Of a stretch of DNA of 64,000 nucleotides, positions 26,462 through 34,602 are shown in pieces. The position numbers and the translations under genes are program-made. Location of the stretch: assembly GCF_004341105.1 (NCBI RefSeq), contig NZ_SLZK01000002.1, positions 614,310-678,309 of the forward strand. The letters run 5' to 3'. The stretch comes from Rhizobium sp. BK418 (lineage in GTDB: Bacteria > Pseudomonadota > Alphaproteobacteria > Rhizobiales > Rhizobiaceae). Position 1 is the stretch's first letter. Each line of letters starts with the position of its first letter. The notes beneath the pieces are model-generated. The model saw only the letters and a list, made by a program, of their open reading frames with translations. It was not told where the DNA came from and made no database searches.

Positions 26462-26740
26462 CTAGGCGGCTTGCCAGATCGCGTTTATGGCCTCGATTGG
26501 CGGATGATCCCAGTTCGTAACAAGGCCGCCCTCAGCAATAATGACCGCGAGACGATCGTTCTGATCCATCATCGCACGAACCAGCCCATACACTTCTTGC
26601 GGGGTGTGATCCGTATGGAGGTAGAATAGTGAATACTGGAATTTAAAATGCGGCCCCAGTTCCGCTATGCGCGCCTGCACAGCGTCGTAGTTTTGACCCG
26701 GGGAAATCAGGTCATACGCAACAAAGAGATTATATGCCAT
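26462..26740 (-). CDS. Stand-alone Cas2/SinR-like protein
   Basis: The product has 92 residues. The first strand MAYNLFVAYDL followed by SPGQNYDAVQARIAELG is the typical opening of the SinR/Cas2-like ferredoxin-fold family, with Asp10 at the position of the conserved Cas2 aspartate. FQYSLFYLHTDHTPQEVYGLVRA and NDRLAVIIAEG match the second half of that fold. Cas2 relatives outside CRISPR loci include VapD toxins. No Cas1 and no repeat array are present here, so it is not a CRISPR adaptation gene. AGGA lies about ten bases before the ATG. Its activity is unknown. Confidence 0.7.
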   Translation of the reverse strand: MAYNLFVAYDLISPGQNYDAVQARIAELGPHFKFQYSLFYLHTDHTPQEVYGLVRAMMDQNDRLAVIIAEGGLVTNWDHPPIEAINAIWQAA

Positions 26741-27108
26741 GTGGAGATTTTCCTGTGATCTGCCACGGAACGGGTTGACGCTCCTCCACGCGAGATTAAA
26801 GTCTGAGGTGCCTTCATGCCTCGCCGTCCCTGGCTTGGTTTGAGTTAGGGTGATGGTTGTAGTGGACCATCACCCTATACGCTTCATGCAAGCGCTGATT
26901 CTGGCAAGCGGCAAGCATCCTCAATGCCCTAGATTCTCGTCGTATCCCAAGATAATTCACATGAATCCGGTCGCGATCTTGGCCTGCGCGGCGGCTGCGT
27001 CCCTCAGTCGACCATCTCCTGATAGACCGCTTCGGGGAGAAGAATTTAATCGGCCCAGATCGAACGTCGATCTGGGCCTCTTCGTATGCATCGGAATTGT
27101 AGCCGGCC
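26741..27108. other. Intergenic region in the accessory block
   Basis: No convincing gene is seen. Short open frames on both strands lack a ribosome site and family features. The only clear structure is the perfect 12-bp inverted repeat at 27,052-27,078. The promoter of the Cas2-like gene should lie in the first ~100 bases. Confidence 0.5.
27052..27078 (-). terminator. Perfect 12-3-12 hairpin downstream of the 27.1-kb gene
   Basis: GGCCCAGATCGA and TCGATCTGGGCC pair fully around ACG. On the minus strand the stem is followed by GATTAAATTCTTC, only moderately T-rich. It lies 30 bases after the stop codon of the minus-strand gene at 27,109. Confidence 0.6.
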
Positions 27109-27822
27109 TCAAAAGCCGAACGCATCCCGCCACTTGTCATTCCAAGCCGCCACGTCGTTCAAGGCTTTGCCAAAATTGCTGTTGGTCAGCATTGCGGATG
27201 CCATTTTCAACTCATCCGTATTGCTCCCATCCGACCTGCTGATGATCATCCCCGCCTCGATCAGTGAGGACTGGGCCGTCTTCAATCCCGCCGCAAGGGT
27301 CTTGCTGGTGCTGTTTCCATTCTTGTCTTCGATGTTCGAGATGATCGCGCCACCGTTTCCAAGCTGGAAGCCGATCACGAATTCGCCGTTACCGAACTTG
27401 GATCTGTTGTCCCGTATCAGGCGCTGAATGGCGTTGGCGATCGCGTTGTCATCGCTGATGCTGGGATTCTTCGCCTTTTCGGCTTTGACCAGCGAGGCGA
27501 ACTTGTTCCCATCGTCGTTGATGAGCTTCTTGATGACGTCGGTAACACCGGCATCGCTGGTTTTGAAGTTGCCAGAATCCAGGAAATCGAGCGCGCTCGA
27601 GACGATCCCGTCGTTGCTCTGTTTGACGTCGAGCAGCGCGTTGTTGATTGCCGATGAGGCCTGAGCCTTCACGGCGCTCGTTTGACTGGAAACGCCGTTA
27701 GCGATGGCTGCGATAGTGTCGGCAGCCGATTTCCCGGCTTGCTGTTTGTTGGGAAGCAACGATGCGTTCGTCTGCTGCAGGATAAGCAGTGCAGCATTGT
27801 TCGCTGAAGAGATCGCGGTCAT
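27109..27822 (-). CDS. Unknown protein, Ala/Ser/Asn-rich, hook- or flagellin-like composition
   Basis: The product has 237 residues without signal peptide or membrane helix. The N terminus (TAISSANNAALLILQQTNAS) has the small-residue and Gln/Asn-rich helical character of hook-associated or flagellin-type exported proteins. That is similarity of composition, not a domain match. The centre is charged and helical (VIKKLINDDGNKFASLVKAE). The C terminus ends NDKWRDAFGF. AGAGGA touches a first in-frame ATG and lies six bases from the second, so the start at 27822 is preferred. Function unknown. Confidence 0.65.
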   Translation of the reverse strand: MTAISSANNAALLILQQTNASLLPNKQQAGKSAADTIAAIANGVSSQTSAVKAQASSAINNALLDVKQSNDGIVSSALDFLDSGNFKTSDAGVTDVIKKLINDDGNKFASLVKAEKAKNPSISDDNAIANAIQRLIRDNRSKFGNGEFVIGFQLGNGGAIISNIEDKNGNSTSKTLAAGLKTAQSSLIEAGMIISRSDGSNTDELKMASAMLTNSNFGKALNDVAAWNDKWRDAFGF

Positions 27823-28031
27823 TTTCATTCCTCTGGTACCGGAATTCCCCCCATCGGAATTCGCAGCACGGAAGAGCTTGGGCCATCATGCCCAGCAACC
27901 TAAATACGAGATATTCGTTGCCACAACTTTGAATTCGGCGCGTTAACAAAACGCTTATTCCGCGTGCTAAATCCTAGACGCGAAATAAAGAACCCGGCTC
28001 GGTGGCCGGGTTGTCCTGACGTCGCTGCGCG
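27823..28031. other. Gap with terminator copy
   Basis: Between the 27.1-kb gene and the primase remnant I see only a hairpin, AACCCGGC/GCCGGGTT at 27,991-28,012. It is a near-copy of the terminator at 29,770-29,791. The promoter of the minus-strand gene at 27,822 must lie in the left part. Confidence 0.5.
27991..28012 (-). terminator. Terminator downstream of the primase remnant
   Basis: AACCCGGC (27991-27998) pairs with GCCGGGTT (28005-28012). On the minus strand TTCTTTATTTC follows. It is the duplicate of the primase-gene terminator and now probably ends the hydroxylase transcript. Confidence 0.7.
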
Positions 28032-28112
28032 TCAGAAAATCGAACCGTAATCATAGGCCGGCTCGCGCCTGTCGGGGCTCCATTCCTTCGCCTCCTCCGC
28101 ATCGCCGCGAAC
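28032..28112 (-). pseudogene. Remnant of a second VapE-type primase gene (3' end only)
   Basis: Reading the minus strand, 26 codons ending in TGA encode VRGDAEEAKEWSPDRREP followed by AYDYGSIF. They match the last 26 residues of the intact primase (29,810-29,890) at 21 positions. The match stops abruptly at 28,112, where the hydroxylase gene's 3' flank begins. The downstream terminator is also duplicated. So a near-identical gene, or a copy of this gene, once ended here. Confidence 0.8.
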
Positions 28113-28152
28113 GAAAGCTGCCGCTCATCACAACAGAGCGATGCCAGCTTCG

Positions 28153-29115
28153 CTACCGGCGCTGTTGCGAGCCCGACAGCCCCTGCGGCGAGGCAGGTTT
28201 TGCGCTTATGGGGCTTATGCCGAACTTGGCCTTGGCAGCTTGCCCCGCGCGTTGGAAGAAACGGATTTCTGTGGCGATGCTTTCGCGGAACGGATCGGTT
28301 CGGTTGAAGTAGTCGCGGTCCAGACCGAGCTTCGCACCGTCTGCCTCGCCCTCGTAATAAGTGCCGAACAGATGATCCCAGATCGGGAAATAATTGGCGA
28401 AATTCTTGTCGTGATGTTCCCGCATTCGGGAGTGATGGATGAAGTGGTCGCGTGGTGACTGGATCACGTATTTGCCAAACCAGCCATGCCAGGGAATGGC
28501 ACTGTGCTTGACGAGACCAATGGCGCCGAAGGTGATGGTCACGAAGGCGAATTCGGCCGTCGGCAGGCCGACAAGCAGCGCCGGAACGACCATAATGACC
28601 AGGTTTATGGCCTTCTCCAGCGGATGCTCCCGCGACGACGTCAGCGCGTTGAACTCTTCGGCTGCGTGGTGAAATTCGTGCAGCCGCCATAGGACGGGCA
28701 GCCGGTGCATCAACCGATGCTGCCAGTAGCTCAAGAAATCTGACAGCACCAGGAACAAGAGAACATGTGCCCAGCCTGGTAGCCTTCGGGCAAGGTCCAG
28801 GTGGGGGATATCCTGAGCCGCGTGGGTGATGGCATAGGACAGACCAAATGATGCGAGCGCCGCAAATAGCGTAATCATTCCCGTCGCCTGAAGGACGAAA
28901 TAGACGATGTCGGTGATTGTGGATTTGCTGCGTTCGAAGAAAACCCGACGGAACCCGGAATTGCCGTACCCCACATAGGTGAGTTCCACTGCGAAAACCG
29001 CCAGAACCAAGCCGATGGATATGGCGAAACTGAGCGCCATTGCCCGACCATTCAGATAATAAGTGTTATAAAAAAAACTCCCCAGCTTGTGTACGCAGTA
29101 TTCGACTAGCTCCAT
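28153..29115 (-). CDS. Fatty acid hydroxylase / sterol desaturase family protein
   Basis: Members are membrane di-iron enzymes that hydroxylate or desaturate lipids. The product has 320 residues with about four to five membrane segments. The histidine clusters are HRLMH, HEFHH, then HFIHHSRMREHHDKNF, which ligate the two irons. The start at 29115 follows GGAG by seven bases; an open frame upstream adds 22 codons without support. The gene lies in the accessory region between the primase remnant and the GGAGGAGGT array, so it looks like cargo. The lipid substrate is unknown. Confidence 0.85.
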   Translation of the reverse strand: MELVEYCVHKLGSFFYNTYYLNGRAMALSFAISIGLVLAVFAVELTYVGYGNSGFRRVFFERSKSTITDIVYFVLQATGMITLFAALASFGLSYAITHAAQDIPHLDLARRLPGWAHVLLFLVLSDFLSYWQHRLMHRLPVLWRLHEFHHAAEEFNALTSSREHPLEKAINLVIMVVPALLVGLPTAEFAFVTITFGAIGLVKHSAIPWHGWFGKYVIQSPRDHFIHHSRMREHHDKNFANYFPIWDHLFGTYYEGEADGAKLGLDRDYFNRTDPFRESIATEIRFFQRAGQAAKAKFGISPISAKPASPQGLSGSQQRR

Positions 29116-29476
29116 GGCACTGCTCCAAACGCGAACCCTTACAGCTTGGTCCTGACGATGCGCTTTTGCCAGATTGCTCAAAGGACGAAGGGGTCGTCCT
29201 TTCGATGTATTACCGGCGGTGGAAGTGCAGTCCCGGGGGGAGGCATGGAGGAGGGGCGAGGAGCATCAGGCACCGCCGATCGTGGGACCTCGGGCCGTGC
29301 CGAGATTTGTTCCACAGCCGCCGCTCGACACTTCGATGTGCGGCCCAGTCAACCCATAACGACCGCTGAGGGTCTGAGCAACGTCTTCAAGCGGCGGATT
29401 TGCTGCACCGGCAAAATCGTGTCACCGTTCGCAGGGCATCCGCCCGGATCATCGAAAACCGCAGTCCTCGACCCGC
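29116..29476. other. Non-coding stretch upstream of the hydroxylase gene
   Basis: No protein gene is supported. A GGAGGAGGG variant of the array motif occurs near 29,245, ahead of the main array. The hydroxylase promoter is presumably here. Confidence 0.4.
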
Positions 29477-29746
29477 GGAGGAGGTGGAGGAGGTTAGAAC
29501 GCATTTTTCAAGACTAGCCGGAAGCACCTTGTATTTCGTCGTAAATAGGCCGGCAAAACCCGCTTCCGGCACCTTTCAGCAAACAACCTCCTCCACCTCC
29601 TCCAGCAGACGATAACGATACCGAATCAACAACTTGACCCGGAGGAGGTTACCTCCTCCATACACCCTCCACCTCCATGAACCTCCTCCAAAATCTGTCT
29701 TCACCGGAGGAGGTTCCAGGCCTGGAGGAGGTTGCGTGGAGGAGGT
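29477..29746. repeat. Array of ten GGAGGAGGT motifs in both orientations
   Basis: The 9-mer GGAGGAGGT occurs on the plus strand at 29477, 29486, 29641, 29706, 29724 and 29738. It occurs on the minus strand (as ACCTCCTCC) at 29586, 29595, 29651 and 29681. Two pairs are direct tandem copies and one pair forms the palindrome GGAGGAGGT-T-ACCTCCTCC (29641-29659). No protein is encoded. The array lies beside the 3' end of a phage-satellite-like primase gene, so it may be a set of iterons for replication initiation; that is inference. Confidence 0.8.
29517..29570. repeat. Inverted repeat nested inside the GGAGGAGGT array
   Basis: GCCGGAAGC (29517-29525) and GCTTCCGGC (29562-29570) are perfect inverted copies 36 bases apart. 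They sit inside the tandem pairs at 29477-29494 and 29586-29603, which are themselves inverted to each other. The result is a symmetric nested palindrome of about 127 bases. Confidence 0.7.
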
Positions 29747-29769
29747 TCGCCATGCTTCGGGAAGCAAAA

Positions 29770-29791
29770 AACCCGGCTCTGTGGCCGGGTT
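29770..29791 (-). terminator. Intrinsic terminator of the primase gene
   Basis: On the minus strand AACCCGGC pairs with GCCGGGTT around a six-base loop and is followed by a run of Ts (TTTTTTGC). It lies 19 bases after the primase stop codon. Confidence 0.85.
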
Positions 29792-29809
29792 ATCAGGGTG
29801 TCGTGCGCG

Positions 29810-32251
29810 TCAGAAAATCGACCCGTAGCCATATGCCGGCTCATGCCTGTCGGGGCTCCATTCCCGAGCCTCGTCCGGATCGCCGCGAACATAGGCCGTC
29901 TTTTTCTCGCCGTCGCGGAAGCGGACACCCTTGTCCCTCTTCTCGAACCCGAGGCCGGTCATCGCCGCACGCATATGGGCGTGATGCGCCTTCGTCAGTT
30001 TATTGATGGTTTCCGGGCCATCGAAGCCGACCAGCTTCCAGACATCCGTGGCCTTGATCTTCAGCGGGCCTTCCGGAATGCGCTCGCCAAGGATCTCCAG
30101 CCACGGGCCAAAATCCGACGATTCATGGGCAACGCCGGCTGCTGCATTCCGCAATGCCTGACTATCCAGAGAAATATTCTCACCCGCCTCCCTCTCGGCA
30201 GCCTCCGCCCATAGCTGGTCTCGCGCCGCCGCAATGCCGGCGGGATCGGCCGCCGTCGCGCGGACGATCCAGAAGCGGCGGTTGCCGGTGGTGTCGGTCA
30301 GGTAGCGGCTTTCGTTGGTGGTGCCGAAGAGGATGAATTGCCGTTTGCGGTCGCTCCTAAAGCGGCCATAGGAGAGCCTGGCGCTATCTTCCTGCGTGGG
30401 GACGAAGGATTTGACGCGGTTGGTGTCGCGGCGGCTCAGGCCGTCGAGTTCGGGCATTTCCAGGATCCAGCGGCCGGCGGTTTTTTCGATGGTCACCTTG
30501 GCGTCGGCGCCGATTTCGAGCTGGTCGGTGAACCAGTCGCTGTCATGGCAGAGCGCCAGGATGGCCGAGGATTTGCCGATGCCCTGGGGGCCCTCGACGA
30601 CGAGCATGTGATCGAATTTGCAGCCCGGATCCCTGACGCGGCGAACGGCGGCGCAGAGGATCTTGCGGCCGAAGGCGCGGTTGAGGGCCGTGTCCTCGGC
30701 GCCGAAATAATCGACGAGCCAGGTGTCGATGCGCGGCTTTCCATCCCATTGAAGGCCGGCGAGATAGTCGTGCACCGGATGATAGGCCCGCCGCTCGCCG
30801 ATCAGCACCAGGGCATCGACAATGTTGTCCTTGGACGGCTCTCTGCCCTGCGCGCGGGCGAGCTCGAAGCGGATTTCCGCCAGCCGCGCGTCGCTCATGG
30901 GAACGATGCCGCCGTTGCGATGGATCTCCAATTCGACCGAAAGCAGGTTGAGCTTGATGAACCATCGGCGATCGACCAGCCATTGTTCGAGTTCGATATC
31001 GAAGCGCTCGATGCCCATCAGGCGACCGAAACGCCCGGACGCATCTGGGACCTGCGCGGGACGCGCGCTCGCGGAGGGCTCAACAGACCCTTCCCGCTTG
31101 ACCTGCACGACGCGCGCCTCCTCCATCTCAGAAACGGGCTCCATCTCGGCAACGGGCTCCGGCCTCCAGTCGCGAAGCGTGGCGCTCATGAAGGCGTCGA
31201 GCTGGCTTTGCGTCCATCCGGCATCGGCGGCATCGGCGCAGTCCCAGCCGCGGCGTGGAAAACGGCCGGCCCGCCAATCGTCGAAACGGTAGCGCTCGAT
31301 ATCGGAAGCCTGCGCCGCATCGGTGAAGCCGACGCGCTGCACATGCGCGCCGACCGCGGCCAGGCGGGCGGCGATATCATCGGCAGCCGAGAGGCCCGGG
31401 CCGTCGAAATCAGGCCAGATCAGCACGTGCCGGCCCGAGAGCGGCGACCAGTCCGTGTGCGTGACGCCTTGGGTTCCGCCCGGCCAGGAGACGACGGTTC
31501 GCCCTGATAACAGGTGCAGGCGGTCGCGGCACTTTTCGCCCTCGACAATCACCACCGGGCCATCGTTCCCGGTCGTTTCATCGGAAAGCGTTTCGAGGCC
31601 GTAGAGCGGCCGCGGCTTCGGGAAGGGGAAACGCGACCAGGTCTTTCTGCTATCGGGGAGGCGAACGAACATGACCATCGGCGTCTCCTTGCCGCCATCA
31701 GGCAGATCGCGGCGCAGGACGTAGCCGAGAAGGGAGCCATCGGCATTTCGATAGGGAAAGACCGTCGATGGGGTGAAGGCGCCCCATTCCGAGGGCGTCC
31801 CCCGCCGTTTCGGATTATAGAGCGTGATGCGCCGGCCGGCCTGAAGCAGACGGTGCGGCGGGGCAAGGGGCACCAGTCCCTCGTAGATGGTCGCTGCCGG
31901 GATATGTCGAGGAGGAACGTTCGGCTTGATGTCGTCGCGGCCGCCGAGAATGCGGATCGCTTCGGGAAGATCGACGCCTCTGATCTCCTGCACGAAATCC
32001 AGCACATCCCCCTTCCTGCCGCAGCCGAAGCAATGGAAGCGCTCGACCCCATCCTGGCCGGCGAAGATCGTGAACGATGGGGTGTCTTCGGCATGAAAGG
32101 GGCAGCAGGCGGAAAATTCCTGCCCGCTGCGAGTAAGCTTGCAGCCGTATTGCGCAGCTGTCGAAGACAGGGACACGTCGCGGCGCAGCCGCTCGATGCA
32201 GCCTGAGACACCCGCCCCCGGCGATGGCTGATATTGCGAGATTCTATCCAT
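29810..32251 (-). CDS. Phage-satellite-type primase-helicase (CHC2 zinc finger, Toprim, VapE)
   Basis: The product has 813 residues and should start DNA replication of a mobile element. The CHC2 zinc finger has C50-P-F-H53 and C74-F-G-C77. A Toprim-like region follows at about residues 235-330 (VVIVEGEKCRDRL, LIWPDFDGPG). The C-terminal half is a VapE-type SF3-like ATPase, with Walker A VVEGPQGIGKSSAIL near residue 555, then EMPELDGLSRRDTNRVKSF and LFGTTNESRYLTDTTGNRRF. The ATG at 32251 is preferred; 31 codons further upstream overlap the AlpA gene. It lies 31 bases after the AlpA-type gene, as in P4-like satellites. Confidence 0.88.
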   Translation of the reverse strand: MDRISQYQPSPGAGVSGCIERLRRDVSLSSTAAQYGCKLTRSGQEFSACCPFHAEDTPSFTIFAGQDGVERFHCFGCGRKGDVLDFVQEIRGVDLPEAIRILGGRDDIKPNVPPRHIPAATIYEGLVPLAPPHRLLQAGRRITLYNPKRRGTPSEWGAFTPSTVFPYRNADGSLLGYVLRRDLPDGGKETPMVMFVRLPDSRKTWSRFPFPKPRPLYGLETLSDETTGNDGPVVIVEGEKCRDRLHLLSGRTVVSWPGGTQGVTHTDWSPLSGRHVLIWPDFDGPGLSAADDIAARLAAVGAHVQRVGFTDAAQASDIERYRFDDWRAGRFPRRGWDCADAADAGWTQSQLDAFMSATLRDWRPEPVAEMEPVSEMEEARVVQVKREGSVEPSASARPAQVPDASGRFGRLMGIERFDIELEQWLVDRRWFIKLNLLSVELEIHRNGGIVPMSDARLAEIRFELARAQGREPSKDNIVDALVLIGERRAYHPVHDYLAGLQWDGKPRIDTWLVDYFGAEDTALNRAFGRKILCAAVRRVRDPGCKFDHMLVVEGPQGIGKSSAILALCHDSDWFTDQLEIGADAKVTIEKTAGRWILEMPELDGLSRRDTNRVKSFVPTQEDSARLSYGRFRSDRKRQFILFGTTNESRYLTDTTGNRRFWIVRATAADPAGIAAARDQLWAEAAEREAGENISLDSQALRNAAAGVAHESSDFGPWLEILGERIPEGPLKIKATDVWKLVGFDGPETINKLTKAHHAHMRAAMTGLGFEKRDKGVRFRDGEKKTAYVRGDPDEAREWSPDRHEPAYGYGSIF

Positions 32252-32282
32252 GGATTTTCCGATGAAACTCGAGGGCCGACGC

Positions 32283-32522
32283 CTATGCGCTTTGCCGAGA
32301 AGAGGCTTTCGGATTTGACGCAACGCGCCTCGTGGACATTTCATCCATCCAGGCGCCGACTTCGTCGGACCTCCAGAAGTTGTTTTTCGCGACCCGGATG
32401 GGCGCGGGAAACTTCCCGTCCCTCACCCAGCGCCAGAGCGTCACATTCGACACCGGAGCGATCTTCTGAACGTCGCTCGCGCTTAAAAGCGTGTAGGAGA
32501 TTGGCCTGCCAGTCATGCTCAT
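32283..32522 (-). CDS. AlpA-family helix-turn-helix regulator
   Basis: The product has 79 residues. It has the AlpA/excisionase pattern: LLSASDVQKIAPVSNVTLWR (winged-helix recognition), WVRDGKFPAPIRVAKNNFWR and DEVGAWMDEM. Such proteins regulate excision or replication genes of prophages and satellites. The ATG at 32522 follows GGAG at a slightly long spacing; a second ATG six bases later is also possible. It is the first gene of the pair with the primase. Confidence 0.8.
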   Translation of the reverse strand: MSMTGRPISYTLLSASDVQKIAPVSNVTLWRWVRDGKFPAPIRVAKNNFWRSDEVGAWMDEMSTRRVASNPKASSRQSA

Positions 32523-32997
32523 TGCTCTGAAACTCCGATCAGAAGCAGAATGCGCAACGATGGTTGTCTTGATGAATGCGATGCATTTCACTGCGATACA
32601 TGCCCGATGCCGGACGGCATGGCTTGCTTTCGGATCTCAATGCCCAATCACCGGCAAGACCGGCTTGCAAAGACGCGTCGGGCGGCGCCCTTCAAATTCC
32701 ACCGAAAGCGATGCACCACGGTGTCAACCTGTGGCCGGTGTGACACAGAAGAAAACTTCCAGGCCGAGTTCGGACTATCTCCGCCCGCGATACGCTTGAT
32801 ATTTGCGACCGCATGTTGCGATCTGTCGGGGAACGACCTGCGAAGGTCGAGGGGACTTACGACGACGAAAAAGTGATCGACTGGCTCGGGCTTGGCCCAA
32901 GTCAGGCCGCAGACGCCGCATCGCATGAGACGAGGCAAGGCTGAACGGCACATTGCGAGGAGCCGCCGGTAAATCTTGTCCATTCAGTCAGCCAGCC
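32523..32997. other. Right edge of the accessory region
   Basis: This 475-base stretch lies upstream of the AlpA gene and of the divergent glycosyltransferase gene. Small open frames are present, one with several Cys-x-x-Cys patterns at about 32,550-32,876, but none has a ribosome site or a recognisable family. I find no integrase and no copy of the tRNA-Thr 3' end that would mark an attachment site. Confidence 0.4.
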
Positions 32998-34569
32998 ATG
33001 ACCATTGAAAGCACGTTGCCCTCGGCGAGCGAGGAAAATGTCGTTGCCGAACGCGGACCGATGCTTTTCGGCATTGGTCAGAGCATCGCGGCAGCCGGAC
33101 TTTTCCTGGCGGGATATTTCGTTCTCAACATCGCGCTTCGCCTGATACAGCCCGACACGCTCGGTCTCGATGAATCCGAACAGGCATTTTTCTCGCAATT
33201 TCTCCTGCTGGGCTACGGCCCGCAGCCGCCATTCTATAACTGGCTGCAATATGCGGTGGTTTCGGTCGCCGGCCTGTCGCTCTGGACGCTCGTGGTTCCC
33301 AAAAACATCCTGCTTTTTCTCTGCTATCTGTTCTATGGCTTTGCCGCACGAGAAGCGCTGAAGGATAAGTCGCTCGCAGCCATTGCCATGCTGAGCCTCA
33401 TTATCCTGCCGCAAGTCGGCTTTCTGGCGCAGCGCGAGCTTACCCATACCGTGGCGCTGCTGGTTGCGACCTCGCTGTTTCTCTACGGCTTTTTCAGGAC
33501 GCTTCGGCAGCCGACATTCGCCTCCTATCTGGTGGTCGGCATCGCCGTCGGCGTCGGGCTGATCTCCAAATATAATTTTGCCATTCTGCCGGCTGCGGCT
33601 TTCCTTGCGGTATTGCCGGACAGCCAATGGCGCCGCCATCTTTTTGACTGGCGAATGCTGGTGGCGATTGCCGTCGCCATTCTCATCGTTCTGCCGCATG
33701 CGCTGTGGCTGCCCGACAACATCCAGAGCGCTTCAGCCGCAACTCTCGAGCGGATGGGCGCCAGGCACGAAGCGGGCAGCGCCATCCTGCGGATCGGCAA
33801 GGGGCTTGTCTCACTGCTCATTGCCGTCATTGGTTTCTCAGCACTGCCGATCGTCCTGTTTGCAGCCTGCTTCCGGCGCGATTTTTTCCGCGCGCTCAAG
33901 GCAACCAGCCCAATGATACGGCTGATCGAACGCATGATGGCAGCAAGCCTGCTTTCGGTCGTCATCGTGATCATCGGCGGCGCAAGTCATATTCACGAAC
34001 GGTGGCTTGACCCGTTCCTTCTCGTCCTGCCGATCTACCTGTTCCTGAAAATGCAGGCCGCAGGCTTCGACATGTCGGCCGGGGTTCGCCGTTTTCTGCC
34101 GGTCGTGCCGGCGGCGATGGTGATAATAATGTCGGTGCTGACCCTCAGGATCGTCGGGGCCGGCTTTCTTGGAAGCTACCCGATCCTCAATGTGCCCATG
34201 GCGGAATTTGCATCAAAATTGGGTGAAAGCCGCAAGCCGGTTCTCGTGATTGCCTCCAGCAAATACCTGGCCGGCAATATTCGCTTGCAATGGCCTGATG
34301 TGCCCACCGTCTTGCCCGATTTTCCCGATCGTCAGACGAGCAGCTACGCGCGCGCCGACGGACCCGTGCTCATTGTCTGGCGCGGCCGCACGGCGAGCGA
34401 TGCGACCATTCCACCAGAGTTTGCGGCCCGCCTGCAGGCAGCCGGCATCGAATTGCCCCAAACACAGGCCCTGACGCTGCCTTATCTCTTCGGGAATCCG
34501 AAACATGCCTTTTCCCTCGGTTATGCCTGGGTCGAGGGCCGGCTGTCGGATGGATATGCGGTGAAGTGA
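32998..34569 (+). CDS. GT39/ArnT-like membrane glycosyltransferase
   Basis: The product has 523 residues with about ten to twelve membrane helices. The first outside loop carries [20 protein letters not shown] with acidic residues (D-E-S-E) at the place of the catalytic acidic motif of dolichyl-phosphate-type GT39 and ArnT enzymes. [12 protein letters not shown] follows. Such enzymes add a sugar from a polyprenyl-phosphate donor to lipid A, proteins or polysaccharide in the periplasm. The start at 32998 is chosen because it precedes the first membrane helix; the ribosome site is weak. The acceptor is unknown. Confidence 0.8.
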   Translation: MTIESTLPSASEENVVAERGPMLFGIGQSIAAAGLFLAGYFVLNIALRLIQPDTLGLDESEQAFFSQFLLLGYGPQPPFYNWLQYAVVSVAGLSLWTLVVPKNILLFLCYLFYGFAAREALKDKSLAAIAMLSLIILPQVGFLAQRELTHTVALLVATSLFLYGFFRTLRQPTFASYLVVGIAVGVGLISKYNFAILPAAAFLAVLPDSQWRRHLFDWRMLVAIAVAILIVLPHALWLPDNIQSASAATLERMGARHEAGSAILRIGKGLVSLLIAVIGFSALPIVLFAACFRRDFFRALKATSPMIRLIERMMAASLLSVVIVIIGGASHIHERWLDPFLLVLPIYLFLKMQAAGFDMSAGVRRFLPVVPAAMVIIMSVLTLRIVGAGFLGSYPILNVPMAEFASKLGESRKPVLVIASSKYLAGNIRLQWPDVPTVLPDFPDRQTSSYARADGPVLIVWRGRTASDATIPPEFAARLQAAGIELPQTQALTLPYLFGNPKHAFSLGYAWVEGRLSDGYAVK

Positions 34570-34602
34570 TCGCCGGCGTCGATTGCGTGCCAATAATGGC
34601 AG

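Noticed and set aside
26814..27242. Open frames on both strands in the 26.8-27.2-kb gap
   Set aside because: They overlap each other and the hairpin at 27,052, and lack ribosome sites and family features.
27974..28690. 238-codon minus-strand open frame overlapping the hydroxylase 3' half
   Set aside because: It is a frame-shifted reading through the hydroxylase gene and the primase remnant; the homologous frames are clear.
29477..29746. Possible CRISPR array
   Set aside because: The repeats are 9-mers in both orientations with irregular spacing. There is no cas1 and the nearby Cas2-like protein stands alone 2.7 kb away.
32550..32876. Cys-rich 108-codon plus-strand frame
   Set aside because: Several Cys-x-x-Cys patterns are present but their order fits no zinc-finger family, and there is no ribosome site.
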